The notes beneath the pieces were generated by a model that saw only the letters and a list, made by a program, of their open reading frames with translations, did not search any database and was not told the origin of the DNA. From Nocardia jiangxiensis NBRC 101359 (GTDB lineage Bacteria > Actinomycetota > Actinomycetes > Mycobacteriales > Mycobacteriaceae), in NCBI RefSeq assembly GCF_000308615.1, contig NZ_BAGB01000041.1, positions 62,001 through 126,000 of the forward strand: a stretch of DNA of 64,000 nucleotides, in the 5' to 3' direction. Of this stretch, positions 53,762 to 62,590 are shown piece by piece. Each line of letters starts with the position of its first letter. Positions within the stretch are counted from its first letter, which is position 1. The position numbers and the translations under genes are program-made.

Positions 53762-53877
53762 ACGACCAGGACCGCCAGCGCCGCCGCGCGCTGATCGTCT
53801 TCCAGATCGCCATCTACGGCTTCCTGCTGGCGATGTTCCTCATTCAAATCCACATGTATCTGACCCGGGACTGGTAG
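53758..53877 (+). CDS. 39-residue single-pass membrane peptide
   Basis: MNDQDRQRRRALIVFQIAIY starts with a basic arm and enters a hydrophobic helix (ALIVFQIAIYGFLLAMFLIQ) that ends IHMYLTRDW, so the N end is probably inside. Its ATG overlaps the stop of the ATPase gene, showing translational coupling and arguing that it is real despite its size. It resembles the 51.3 kb peptide in build but not in sequence. A structural subunit of a membrane complex is the simplest reading. Confidence 0.7.
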   Translation: MNDQDRQRRRALIVFQIAIYGFLLAMFLIQIHMYLTRDW

Positions 53878-53885
53878 GTGGACCG

Positions 53886-54611
53886 ATGAATATGCCCGCA
53901 TTCGCCCTGCGCCGCGGCACCACGAGAGCCCGCGCGCACGACCCGTCCGGATACGACGAACACCACGACGCGAGCCGCCGCGCCCAGCGCAGAGCGGATC
54001 GCTGGCTCACCGGCGGCACCGCCCTGATGGGCACGTTCATCTTCGGCTTCGTCGGGCTGCCGCTGTTCCTGCGCGGAATGTGGTTGCAGCGCAAGGCACA
54101 ACGCGACGGACTGTCGGTGCGGCCGCTGATCGTCACGCTGATCGGATATCTGGTCATCCTCGACGCGTTCCTCAACAGCATCGGCTGGGTGCTGGACCTG
54201 GGCGCCAGCCACACCATCGTGACGCGGGTGTTCTTCACCGCGTGGGGCAATTTCGTCGACGCCGGATACTTCTGGCACTACAACGAGATGTGGATCGGCG
54301 GTTCGGCGGCTCCAGGCGAGAAGGGCTGGGAGGTCGCGCTGATCTTCACCGTCTTCCCGATGCGCGTGGCCGCGGCCATCGCCTTCCTGCAGATGAAGCG
54401 GTGGGGTCATCAGTGGCTGATCGTCACCTGCTGGTTCGGCGTGGTGATCTGGGTCGGTTACGTGGTCAACATGACGATGTACGCCGACGTCCGATTCCAC
54501 GGCATCGTGCTGCCGGTGACCGGTTGGTGGTTGTACGACATCTTCTACATCACCCCGTTCCTGGCGATCCCCTATCTGCACACGGTCAACCGCGAGATCT
54601 TCTCCGACTGA
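53886..54611 (+). CDS. Six-helix membrane protein of unknown family
   Basis: This 241-residue protein has a polar N-tail of about 40 residues and six hydrophobic segments. His, Asp, Glu and Tyr/Trp cluster in the loop after helix 3 (GNFVDAGYFWHYNEMWIGG) and before helix 6 (MYADVRFHGIVLPVTGWW), which could bind a metal. The layout recalls small subunits of membrane oxidases or monooxygenases, but no family motif could be confirmed. GGTGG precedes the ATG, eight bases after the 39-residue peptide stop. It is the best candidate client of the NorDQ-like motor in this operon. Confidence 0.7.
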   Translation: MNMPAFALRRGTTRARAHDPSGYDEHHDASRRAQRRADRWLTGGTALMGTFIFGFVGLPLFLRGMWLQRKAQRDGLSVRPLIVTLIGYLVILDAFLNSIGWVLDLGASHTIVTRVFFTAWGNFVDAGYFWHYNEMWIGGSAAPGEKGWEVALIFTVFPMRVAAAIAFLQMKRWGHQWLIVTCWFGVVIWVGYVVNMTMYADVRFHGIVLPVTGWWLYDIFYITPFLAIPYLHTVNREIFSD

Positions 54612-54645
54612 CCTCACCCCGTGAATCCGGTTACCAGGAGAATTC

Positions 54646-55071
54646 ATGAGTACCGAAAATTCTACTGCCGCAACACCTCCCGATCGCCCATTGCCGCCCG
54701 GCACCACCGCGCCGTTCGCCCGGATGCACCGCTGGTTGCAGCGCGGCATCCTGGTCTGCCTGGTCGCGCTGGTCATCGAGGGCTCGCTGACCGTTCCGGC
54801 GCTGGCGCTGTGGTACGGCTGGCCCACGCTCTCGCTGACTCAGATCTGCGACGAGATGATGAAGGTCCGCTACTCCGACGACAGCCTCACCTGTCGCCAG
54901 GGCGCGGTCGACGCACCGCCGCTGGGCGGGCGGCCCGAGGCCGCGGGCCAGACGACCGCGCGGGATCAGTGGGGCGTCCAGCCCAAACCCGAATGGCAGC
55001 ACATCGGATTCCGCGAGCTGGTCAAGATCCACAACGATCGGATCGCCCGGGAGAAGGCGGCGCATCGGTGA
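54646..55071 (+). CDS. Single-pass exported protein with Cys pair, 141 aa
   Basis: One membrane helix (GILVCLVALVIEGSLTVPAL, residues about 33-52) is followed by a 90-residue domain that should be outside the cell. Two cysteines (QICDEMM and DSLTCRQG) could form a disulfide. The C-terminal part is basic and helical (VKIHNDRIAREKAAHR). CAGGAG precedes the start, 34 bases after the six-helix protein. I do not recognise the family. It may be the extracytoplasmic subunit of the same complex. Confidence 0.68.
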   Translation: MSTENSTAATPPDRPLPPGTTAPFARMHRWLQRGILVCLVALVIEGSLTVPALALWYGWPTLSLTQICDEMMKVRYSDDSLTCRQGAVDAPPLGGRPEAAGQTTARDQWGVQPKPEWQHIGFRELVKIHNDRIAREKAAHR

Positions 55072-55105
55072 TCCGTCGCGAACCGGTCGGTCATAGAATC
55101 CGGTT

Positions 55106-56293
55106 GTGTCGCAATATGTTCCAGGCCACCCGGTGAGACCGTCGGCAACGGCGAGCGCGGTCGGCATGGCCGCCGGGGAGGCGATCCGCGCCGCGCTCGA
55201 TCGCCTCGCTCCCGCCTCCTGTCCGGTTCCACTGCGGATCGAGCAGGTGAGTACGTCGTGGCTCGCCGCGGCGCTGAGCATGCCTGCGGGCGCGATCACC
55301 GATGTCCGTGTGCTGGACGCGAATTCGGGCACCGCGGCCCGCGCTCGCATCGCCGTCGAATCCGATCGGCCCGAGATCCCCGCACATCTGTTCGTCAAAC
55401 TCCCGCCGCGCAACTACCTCCAGCACGTGCTGATGAACGTCTTCCGGTTGGGCGAGCGCGAGATCGTGGCCTATCGTGCGCTCGGCGACGATCCGCCAGT
55501 CCGGGTGCCGAGATGCCATGTTGCGCAATCCGATCCGCGATATCGGCGTTCCGCGCTGGTCCTGGAGGATCTCACCGGGACCGCCCGATTTCGCACCGTG
55601 ACCGACAGCGTCACCCGCCCCGAGGCCGAGGCCGTCATCGACGCCATGGCCGATCTGCACCTCGCGTTCCAGGACAGCGACCGTTTCACCGGCGACCTGC
55701 GTCCGCTCGCCTTGCGGACCGCCGCCGATGTGCGCCTGGGCGACCTGATCCGACGCCGGTTCCTGCACGAGATCACCGGGCACACCGCGGATCTCATCCC
55801 CGAACCGATCAAACTCCAGTGCCGGATCTTCTATCGGCGCAGCGCCGATATCGACGCCTTCTGGGCCGCCCAGCCGCAGACCCTGATTCACGCCGACCCG
55901 CATCTGGGCAATCTGTACTTCACCGACGACGGCCCCGGATTCCTGGACTGGCAGATCGCCACGATCGGTGCGGGCATCCGCGATCTCGCCTATTTCGCCA
56001 CCGCCTCGATCGAACCGGATCTGCTGCGCGGCATCGAACGTGACCTGGTCGAACGCTATGCCGCCCGTTTCGACGCCGCCGGTGTCCGCGTGGATCCCGA
56101 CCGGCTCTGGACCCTCTACCGGGCCGCGATCACCGAACTGTTCCTGGCGATCGTGTGCACCGCCGAGGCCGGAGAACGGATGCAGCCCTTCGAGATCTCC
56201 CGGGTCGGGGTCCAGCGCGCCGTCGCCGCGGTCACCGCGCACGACAGCTTCGGCGTGCTGAACACGCTCATCGACGGCGGCAATCTCCGATAG
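55106..56293 (+). CDS. Phosphotransferase-family (APH/EcKinase-like) protein
   Basis: This 395-residue kinase-fold protein has the catalytic loop IHADPHLGNLYF and metal loop FLDWQIATIGAGIRDLAYF. Family relatives in mycobacteria and Nocardia phosphorylate unknown small molecules; a resistance role is not indicated. A GTG start is used; an ATG 20 codons later is possible. It is 34 bases after the preceding gene and may still belong to the NorDQ-like operon or begin the next unit with the TetR gene. Confidence 0.82.
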   Translation: MSQYVPGHPVRPSATASAVGMAAGEAIRAALDRLAPASCPVPLRIEQVSTSWLAAALSMPAGAITDVRVLDANSGTAARARIAVESDRPEIPAHLFVKLPPRNYLQHVLMNVFRLGEREIVAYRALGDDPPVRVPRCHVAQSDPRYRRSALVLEDLTGTARFRTVTDSVTRPEAEAVIDAMADLHLAFQDSDRFTGDLRPLALRTAADVRLGDLIRRRFLHEITGHTADLIPEPIKLQCRIFYRRSADIDAFWAAQPQTLIHADPHLGNLYFTDDGPGFLDWQIATIGAGIRDLAYFATASIEPDLLRGIERDLVERYAARFDAAGVRVDPDRLWTLYRAAITELFLAIVCTAEAGERMQPFEISRVGVQRAVAAVTAHDSFGVLNTLIDGGNLR

Positions 56294-56422
56294 CGTGGCA
56301 GCACACAATTCGAATGCCTCCCGGTATGGTCTACGGTGACAGGTACTACCGTGACGCACCGTCGATTCCGCCTCGCCGGAGCCGCCTGCGTCGAAGCGAG
56401 GATCACGGAGGTGGTCGCACAG

Positions 56423-57226
56423 ATGGCCAAGCAGGCAACCGCGGACAAACGCCCGCGGCGCGAGCGCGGATCCCTCAACCCCGAGGACATTCTCGATGCT
56501 GCGTTCGAGCTTGCCGAGGAAGTGTCGCTGGACAATATGAGCATGCCGATGCTCGGCAAACACCTCGACGTCGGCGTGACCAGCATCTACTGGTATTTCC
56601 GCAAGAAGGACGACCTGCTCAACGCCATGACCGACCGCGCCCTGCGCCGGTACGCGAGCTTCGTCACCCGCTTCGTGGACGCCGAGGACTGGCGCGGTTC
56701 GCTGCGCGAGCACGCCCGCACCATGCGCACGACCTTCCTGGCCAACCCCATCCTGTGCGATCTGATCCTGATCCGGTCCCAGCTGAGTCCGCAGGCCGCA
56801 CAACTGGGCGCGCAGCAGACCGAGCAGGTCATCGCGACGCTCGTGGAAGCCGGATTCGCCCTCGAGGACGCGGTGGACACCTATTCGGCGATCCAACTGC
56901 ACGTCCGCGGATGCGTTGTCCTGCAACGTCTCTCGGACAAGAACGCGGAATCCGGATCCGGCTCGAGCGCCTACTACGACAACCTGGCCATCTCTGCGGC
57001 CACCACCCCGTTGCTGGCCGAGGCCGCCGAGCGGGGCCTGCACAGCGGCGCACCCGACGACCGCAATTTCGAATACGGTCTCGACTGCATCCTCGACCAC
57101 GCCGACCGCCTGATCGGATCCGGATCGCCGCGCACCGTGAAGAAGGCCACTGCCCGCAAGACCACCGCACCCAAGACGCGCGCTGCGAAGAAGTCGACGC
57201 CGCGCCGCGCCGCCGAGGCGAAATAG
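56423..57226 (+). CDS. TetR-family regulator with Lys/Ala-rich C-terminal tail
   Basis: This 267-residue protein has an N-terminal basic arm and the helix-turn-helix MPMLGKHLDVGVTSIYWYFRKK, as in mycobacterial TetR proteins. Beyond the normal ligand domain lies a tail of about 33 residues (TVKKATARKTTAPKTRAAKK) resembling the basic tails of histone-like proteins. The ATG at MAKQAT is preferred; an earlier ATG would add 29 residues. It lies between the kinase and the LLM gene, all on the plus strand; its targets are unclear. Confidence 0.82.
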   Translation: MAKQATADKRPRRERGSLNPEDILDAAFELAEEVSLDNMSMPMLGKHLDVGVTSIYWYFRKKDDLLNAMTDRALRRYASFVTRFVDAEDWRGSLREHARTMRTTFLANPILCDLILIRSQLSPQAAQLGAQQTEQVIATLVEAGFALEDAVDTYSAIQLHVRGCVVLQRLSDKNAESGSGSSAYYDNLAISAATTPLLAEAAERGLHSGAPDDRNFEYGLDCILDHADRLIGSGSPRTVKKATARKTTAPKTRAAKKSTPRRAAEAK

Positions 57227-57379
57227 CTGCGGACGAAATTCGGACCGATTCGCCTGAATTATCCAGAGTTCTACTCGATATGAATATATTGCTTCGAGGC
57301 GGCCGTCGATCGGGCTCGGTCGTGAAAACTGTCCCGCCGCAGCGGAATATGTCACGCATCGGACAATGTTGATCCGGAT

Positions 57380-58291
57380 ATGACACTCGGAGTAGCCCTC
57401 GCCCATACGCCTGTCACCAATTATGTCGAGGAGGTCGTGCAGCAGGCGCGAGCTGTCGCGGACAGCGGCGTGGGTTCGGTGTGGTTCGGGCAGCGAATGG
57501 ACTACGACTCACCGGCGCTGGCCGCGATAGTGGGCCGGGAGGTGCCCGAATTAGAGGTCGGCACCTCGGCGATTCCGGTGATCGGACGCCATCCGCTGCT
57601 GATCTCCGCGCAGGCCCAGACCGCGCAGGCCGCCACGAACGGCCGGTACCACCTCGGCCTCGCCCTCGGATCGACGCTCGCCGCAAGCGCTTTCGGCCTG
57701 CCGTTCGACCGGCCGATTGCCCGGCTGCGCGAATTCCTCACCGGGCTACGGGAACTTCTCGACACCGGGACCGCTGATTTCCACGGCGAACTGTTGACCG
57801 TCACACCGCCCTTGCCGACCGCCCTCGCCGGGGCGCAGCCACGGGTTCCGGTGCTGGTGGCCGCCATGGGTCCGCAGGCTCTGCGCGTCAGCGGCGAACT
57901 CGCCGACGGCATCCTGCCGTACCTGGCAGGGCCGAAGACGCTCGGCGAGCACATCGTTCCCGCGGTCAGCAAGTCCGCCGGGGCCGCACCGCGCATCGTC
58001 GCCTTCGTGCCGGGCGTGGTGACCTCGGACATCGAGGGCACGCGCGCCAAGGCGGTCGAACAGCTGGCGTTCTACGAGCAGGTGCCGTCCTACCGCAGGG
58101 TCATCGAGCTCGAGGGCGCGACACGAGCCGCCGACCTGGCCGTCATCGGCAGCGAAGAAACTGTCGCCGCCGAAATCCAGCGTTACTTCGACGCGGGCGC
58201 CACCGAGGTGGTGCTCACCTCGACCGATCTGGCAGGCCCGGAGGACCAACGCCGGACCTGGAAGCTGCTCGGCGAACTCGCACACCGGTAG
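57380..58291 (+). CDS. LLM-class (luciferase-like) F420-dependent oxidoreductase
   Basis: This 303-residue TIM-barrel protein begins TLGVALAHTPVTNYVEEVVQ. It has GSVWFGQRMDYDSPALAAIV, the F420/FMN region LGLALGSTLAASAFGLPFDR and VLVAAMGPQALRVSGELADG, typical of LLM proteins of the F420-dependent TIGR03564 kind. It reduces or oxidises a small molecule with F420 or FMN. About 150 bases separate it from the TetR gene, so it may be controlled by it. Confidence 0.87.
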   Translation: MTLGVALAHTPVTNYVEEVVQQARAVADSGVGSVWFGQRMDYDSPALAAIVGREVPELEVGTSAIPVIGRHPLLISAQAQTAQAATNGRYHLGLALGSTLAASAFGLPFDRPIARLREFLTGLRELLDTGTADFHGELLTVTPPLPTALAGAQPRVPVLVAAMGPQALRVSGELADGILPYLAGPKTLGEHIVPAVSKSAGAAPRIVAFVPGVVTSDIEGTRAKAVEQLAFYEQVPSYRRVIELEGATRAADLAVIGSEETVAAEIQRYFDAGATEVVLTSTDLAGPEDQRRTWKLLGELAHR

Positions 58292-58506
58292 CCGGCGCGC
58301 CACGGGCAGATCTACCTGCGGCAGTTGCGCTTCGCGCCGGGATGTAGTTTCGCGGAAAGCCTGGCGACAGAGGCTTATTGCTCTATTTCAGCGCCGCTCA
58401 TGGCATGAATTGCCGAATTCGACCATAAATGGCGTACGAGGCGTCGCGAAATCGTCATCGGCCGACCCGGCACGTCGTCGCGCCAGGGCAGAATCGATCA
58501 ATCACA

Positions 58507-60684
58507 ATGCTGCTCATGACGGACACGGCCGTAGGCGACTTGCCAACTCCGCAGGCAGACCGGGTACACGACGAATCGCAACCCCGGGCGGGATTTCGGC
58601 CCGATATCGAAGGTTTGCGAGCGGTGGCCGTTGTTGCCGTGGTGCTATTCCATGCGGGAATGCCGGGGTGCAGCGGCGGATTTGTCGGTGTGGATGCCTT
58701 TTTCGTGATATCCGGCTTTCTGATCACCGGAATTCTGTGCCGGGAGGCCACCGCCACCGGCACCGTCGAGCTGGCCCGGTTCTACGGTGCACGCGCTCGC
58801 CGGCTGCTGCCCGCTGCGGGGCTCGTGGTGGTCAGCACCGCGGTCGGCGCGGCGGTGCTGCTGCCGCCGCTGCAGGCTCGCCAGGTCCTCGGCGACGCGA
58901 TCGCCAGCGCGTTGTACGTCGGGAACAATCGACTCGCCCTGCGCGGCACCGATTACCTCGCCGCGGACGCGCCCCCATCGCCCTTCGAACACTTCTGGTC
59001 ACTCGGCGTGGAAGAACAGTTCTATCTGGTGTGGCCGGTGCTCGTCATCGCGACAGCGTGGCTCGTGCGACGCCGCCGCAGCGGATCGGCCACGCCGCGT
59101 CCGTATCTGATCGTCCTGACGGTGGTCGCCGCACTCTCGTTCGCGACCTCACTGATCTGGACTCGCACGCTGCCGCCGTGGGCGTTCTTCTCGCTGCCCG
59201 CCCGAGCGTGGGAGCTGGCCGTCGGCGGCCTGGTGGCGCTCTCGGTCGTCGTGTGGTCCCGGTTGCCGAAATCGGTGGCCGCGCTCGCCGGATGGCTCGG
59301 TCTGGTCATGGTCGTCATGGCCTGCACCCATTTCGACGGCCGGACACCGTATCCCGGCAGCGCGGCCCTGGTGCCCGTCATCGGAACGGCCCTGATGATC
59401 GTATCCGGTTGCACCGAAACACGTTTCGGGGTCGGCTGGGTGCTGACTCGAGGCGGGGTACGGGCGATCGGCGGATTGTCCTACACCTGGTACCTGTGGC
59501 ACTGGCCGGTGCTGCTGCTGGCGCCGCATGTGCTCGGCCACTCGCTCGGTCGAGTCGGTGCGATCGGCGCGATCGTGATGGCCGCTGGGCTCGCCATGCT
59601 CACCCAGTGGGCCGTGGAGAATCCGGTCCGCTTCGCCGCTCCGCTGCGAAACTCGGCCGTGCGCAGCCTCGCCTGCGGCGGGGCGTGCACCGCGGCCGCC
59701 ACCTGTGTGGCACTCGCCGCGTTCGTGCTCGTCCCCGCCCCGGTCGGGCACGGTACGGCGGCGCCGTCCCTCGTCCTGGCCGCGCCCCGGGTGTCGGCCA
59801 CTCCCGTCGTCGACCCACGTGACGAGGCGGTCCGGCAGCTGATGGCACAAGCGCAGTCCGCGGTCGCCGCCTCGACCGAAATACATGCTGTGCCAAGAAA
59901 TCTCACCCCTTCACTCGGCAACGCGCCCGGCGACAAGGCGGACGTGTTCGGCAATGGTTGTGTGCGTTCGTGGCGTGAGGTGGGCCAGGGCGAGTGTGCC
60001 TCGGGCGATCCGGCCTCGCCCACCACGGTGGCCTTGGTGGGCGATTCACATGCGGCCATGTGGAATCCGGCGCTCGAGCCGATCGCCGCGGCGCGGCACT
60101 GGCGGCTGGAAACGATGTCCAAGGTCACCTGCCCACTGCTGGACCTGCCCATCACCAGCCCCTATCTCGGCCGGGAGTACACCGAATGCGAGCAGTGGCG
60201 CGGCGAGGTGCTGAACCGGCTGCGCATCGAACACCCGCGGTTGATCGTGGTGGGCATGTCCCGACGCTACGGCGGCGACTTCGGCTTCGTCTCCTACGAC
60301 CGCGCCTGGGTCGATGCCCTGAACCGCATGGTCGCCCAGCTGCGCGCGATCGGCTCGGCCGTCCTCGTGCTCGGCCCCATCCCCGACCCTCACGGCACTG
60401 TGCCGACGTGCCTGTCCGAACACATCGACGACGCCACCGCGTGCGCACCCGCGCGCCCTCTAGGGGTGAACGACCCGGGAGTCTCGGCCGAACAGGCAGC
60501 GGCCAGGGGCGGTGGCGGCCAGTACGCCGACCTCACCCCGATGTTCTGCACCCCCGTGCGCTGCCCCGTCATCGTCGGCAACACCCTGGTCTTCCGCGAC
60601 GACAATCACCTCACGGTCAGCTACGCCCAGACACTCGAACCCGCGATCGGCGCTCTCATCGACCGCGCCCTCGCCCACAGATGA
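58507..60684 (+). CDS. Acyltransferase-3 / SGNH fusion (OafA-like) membrane protein
   Basis: This protein of about 725 residues has an N-terminal acyltransferase-3 domain with about ten membrane helices (LFHAGMPGCSGGFVGVDAFF, RRLLPAAGL, FWSLGVEEQFYLVWPVL). A C-terminal extracytoplasmic SGNH domain has the nucleophile block LVGDSHAAMWNPAL and the DDNHLTVSYAQ catalytic Asp-His block. Such proteins O-acylate cell-wall or surface glycans. Two ATGs three codons apart are possible starts and neither has a good ribosome site. The gene stands alone; the MFS-free surroundings give no substrate. Confidence 0.88.
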   Translation: MLLMTDTAVGDLPTPQADRVHDESQPRAGFRPDIEGLRAVAVVAVVLFHAGMPGCSGGFVGVDAFFVISGFLITGILCREATATGTVELARFYGARARRLLPAAGLVVVSTAVGAAVLLPPLQARQVLGDAIASALYVGNNRLALRGTDYLAADAPPSPFEHFWSLGVEEQFYLVWPVLVIATAWLVRRRRSGSATPRPYLIVLTVVAALSFATSLIWTRTLPPWAFFSLPARAWELAVGGLVALSVVVWSRLPKSVAALAGWLGLVMVVMACTHFDGRTPYPGSAALVPVIGTALMIVSGCTETRFGVGWVLTRGGVRAIGGLSYTWYLWHWPVLLLAPHVLGHSLGRVGAIGAIVMAAGLAMLTQWAVENPVRFAAPLRNSAVRSLACGGACTAAATCVALAAFVLVPAPVGHGTAAPSLVLAAPRVSATPVVDPRDEAVRQLMAQAQSAVAASTEIHAVPRNLTPSLGNAPGDKADVFGNGCVRSWREVGQGECASGDPASPTTVALVGDSHAAMWNPALEPIAAARHWRLETMSKVTCPLLDLPITSPYLGREYTECEQWRGEVLNRLRIEHPRLIVVGMSRRYGGDFGFVSYDRAWVDALNRMVAQLRAIGSAVLVLGPIPDPHGTVPTCLSEHIDDATACAPARPLGVNDPGVSAEQAAARGGGGQYADLTPMFCTPVRCPVIVGNTLVFRDDNHLTVSYAQTLEPAIGALIDRALAHR

Positions 60685-60869
60685 GCTCGCCGTGGGTCAG
60701 GCGCGTACGTCCGTCCAGGCACGCGAATTGCGTTTGCCGCACAGCCTGATCCAGGATTGCCAGGTAGCAGCAGACTCGGGTTTGGCTGCGCGCCTGCGTA
60801 TTTCCATTCCAGGCGCGAGCGCAGGGGAACCATGTATCGAAAACCGTTGCCCTGCATTGTAATCGCCAA

Positions 60870-61856
60870 CTACTCGACCAGCTTCTGACTCTTCAGCCAG
60901 TCGTACGCCACATCGGCGGGATCCTGCCCCTCGATATCGACGCGTCCGTTGAGTTCCTGCATCAGGTCGTTGGTCAGGCGTCCGGAGATCGTGGCCAGCA
61001 GTTGCCGCAACTGCGGATAGCGGTCCAGGATGACTCCGCGTACCACCGCGGTGCCGCTGTAGGGCAGGAAGAACTTCTTGTCGTCGTCCAGCACAACGAG
61101 TTTCAGATTCTTCACGCGGCCGTCGGTGGTGTAGATCATGCCGAAGTTGCAGGGAGCGCTCTTGGCGGTCGCGGTATAGACGACACCGGCGTCCATGCGG
61201 GTCACGTTTCCGGAGGGCACGCCGTCGGGGGTGTTGTACGGGATGCCGTACTTCTGCAGCATCGGGATGAAACCGTCGGAGCGGCTGAAGAATTCGTCGT
61301 CGACGCAGAAGGTCCGATCCCGGACCGGCAGCGCGGCCACATCCGACAGCGATGTGACCTTCAGGCGTTCGGCGGTCGGGGTGGAGACGCCGAATGCGTA
61401 GGTGTCGTTGAAGTTCGCCGGTGCCAGCCACTCGAGGTTGTGGTCGCGCTTCTCGATGTCGTGCACGCGCTGCCACAGCTCGTGCGGGTCGGAGATCGTC
61501 TCGGTTTCGTTGTGGTAGTTCACCCATCCGGTGCCGGTGTACTCCCACAGGATGTCGGCGTCGCCGTTGAGCTGCGCTTGGCGCGAGGACGCCGAACCGG
61601 GTGCACCGGTCAGGTCCGTCACGTGTGCGCCCGCCGCGGCCAGGTAGGTCGCGGTGATCTTGCCCAGCAGCACGCCCTCGGTGAAGCTCTTGGAGGTCAC
61701 CACGACCTTCGCACCCGCCAGCGGCTGCGCCCCGCCGGGCAGCGTGGTGTGGTGGAACGTCCCCGAGGAGCTGACCAGACCGCATCCGGTCAGCATCGAC
61801 ATCGTCATGACCAGCGCGGACACCACTGTCGCCACGCGACCCCACGGCGGCCTCAC
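60870..61856 (-). CDS. Osmoprotectant ABC transporter substrate-binding lipoprotein (OpuCC/ProX type)
   Basis: This 328-residue protein has a lipoprotein signal (VMTMSMLTGC, lipobox LTGC) and an OpuAC-type solute-binding domain beginning VVVTSKSFTEGVLLGKITAT. It contains ILWEYTGTGWVNYH and ends ADVAYDWLKSQKLVE. It binds glycine betaine, choline or a similar compound outside the membrane. The GTG start overlaps the permease stop, so it is the last gene of the four-gene operon. Confidence 0.9.
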   Translation of the reverse strand: MRPPWGRVATVVSALVMTMSMLTGCGLVSSSGTFHHTTLPGGAQPLAGAKVVVTSKSFTEGVLLGKITATYLAAAGAHVTDLTGAPGSASSRQAQLNGDADILWEYTGTGWVNYHNETETISDPHELWQRVHDIEKRDHNLEWLAPANFNDTYAFGVSTPTAERLKVTSLSDVAALPVRDRTFCVDDEFFSRSDGFIPMLQKYGIPYNTPDGVPSGNVTRMDAGVVYTATAKSAPCNFGMIYTTDGRVKNLKLVVLDDDKKFFLPYSGTAVVRGVILDRYPQLRQLLATISGRLTNDLMQELNGRVDIEGQDPADVAYDWLKSQKLVE

Positions 61857-62590
61857 GACACACCCCGCGGGGTCGCGGCCAGCTCGACCAGGCGTCCGAG
61901 CCAGTCGATGATCAGTGCCAGCAAGCCGACCAGAATCGCGCCGGAGACGAGCAGTTTCGGCAGGAACAACGTCACCCCGGTCGTGATCAAGGTGCCCAGG
62001 CTCGTCGCGCCGATGAACGTGCTCAATGTCGCGGTGCCCACCAGGATCACCAGCGCGGTGCGCACGCCGTTGAGGATCACCGGCACCGCCAGCGGCAGCT
62101 CCACCTGGAAAAGCGTTCGCGCGGCGGAGAATCCGATGCCGCGCGACGCCTCGATCGTGCGCTGATCCACCTGCCGGAGCCCGACGATCGTGTTCTGCAG
62201 GATCGGCAGGATCGCGTAGACGACCAAACCCACGATCGCCGTGCGGAATCCGGTGCCCAGCCAGAACGTGAACAGCACCAGCAGGCCGACCGCGGGCGCG
62301 GCCTGGCCGATGTTGGCGATATTCACCGCGATCGGCTCGAATCGTTTGGCGGCGGGCCGGGTCAGCGCGATACCGAGGGGAATCGCCACGACCACCACGA
62401 TCAGCGTGGCGACCACGGTCAGTTTGATGTGCGACAGGATCGTGGTCTGCAGATTGCCCCAGCCCAGCGACGCCTGCTCCGTGGCGGTCAGGGTCGTGGA
62501 CCGGTACCAGAGGAAATATCCGATCCCGATGACGAGAATCACGACCGGCTCGAACCACACGTCGAGCGGGACGCGGCGCAGCCGGTTCAT
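61853..62590 (-). CDS. Osmoprotectant ABC transporter permease (OpuCD type)
   Basis: This 245-residue BPD-transp-1 permease has five or six helices and the EAA-like loop VDQRTIEASRGIGFSAARTL, which couples to the ATPase. Its start overlaps the stop of the ATPase gene and its stop overlaps the binding-protein start, so the whole operon is translationally coupled. Confidence 0.9.
   Translation of the reverse strand: MNRLRRVPLDVWFEPVVILVIGIGYFLWYRSTTLTATEQASLGWGNLQTTILSHIKLTVVATLIVVVVAIPLGIALTRPAAKRFEPIAVNIANIGQAAPAVGLLVLFTFWLGTGFRTAIVGLVVYAILPILQNTIVGLRQVDQRTIEASRGIGFSAARTLFQVELPLAVPVILNGVRTALVILVGTATLSTFIGATSLGTLITTGVTLFLPKLLVSGAILVGLLALIIDWLGRLVELAATPRGVS

Noticed and set aside
53886..54611. 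The six-helix protein as a copper membrane monooxygenase subunit C (PmoC/AmoC)
   Set aside because: Only a loose match of layout (a DA...WH loop followed by an FPM helix). The DxxxH(x)12H ligand spacing is not met, and PmoA/PmoB-like partners are absent.
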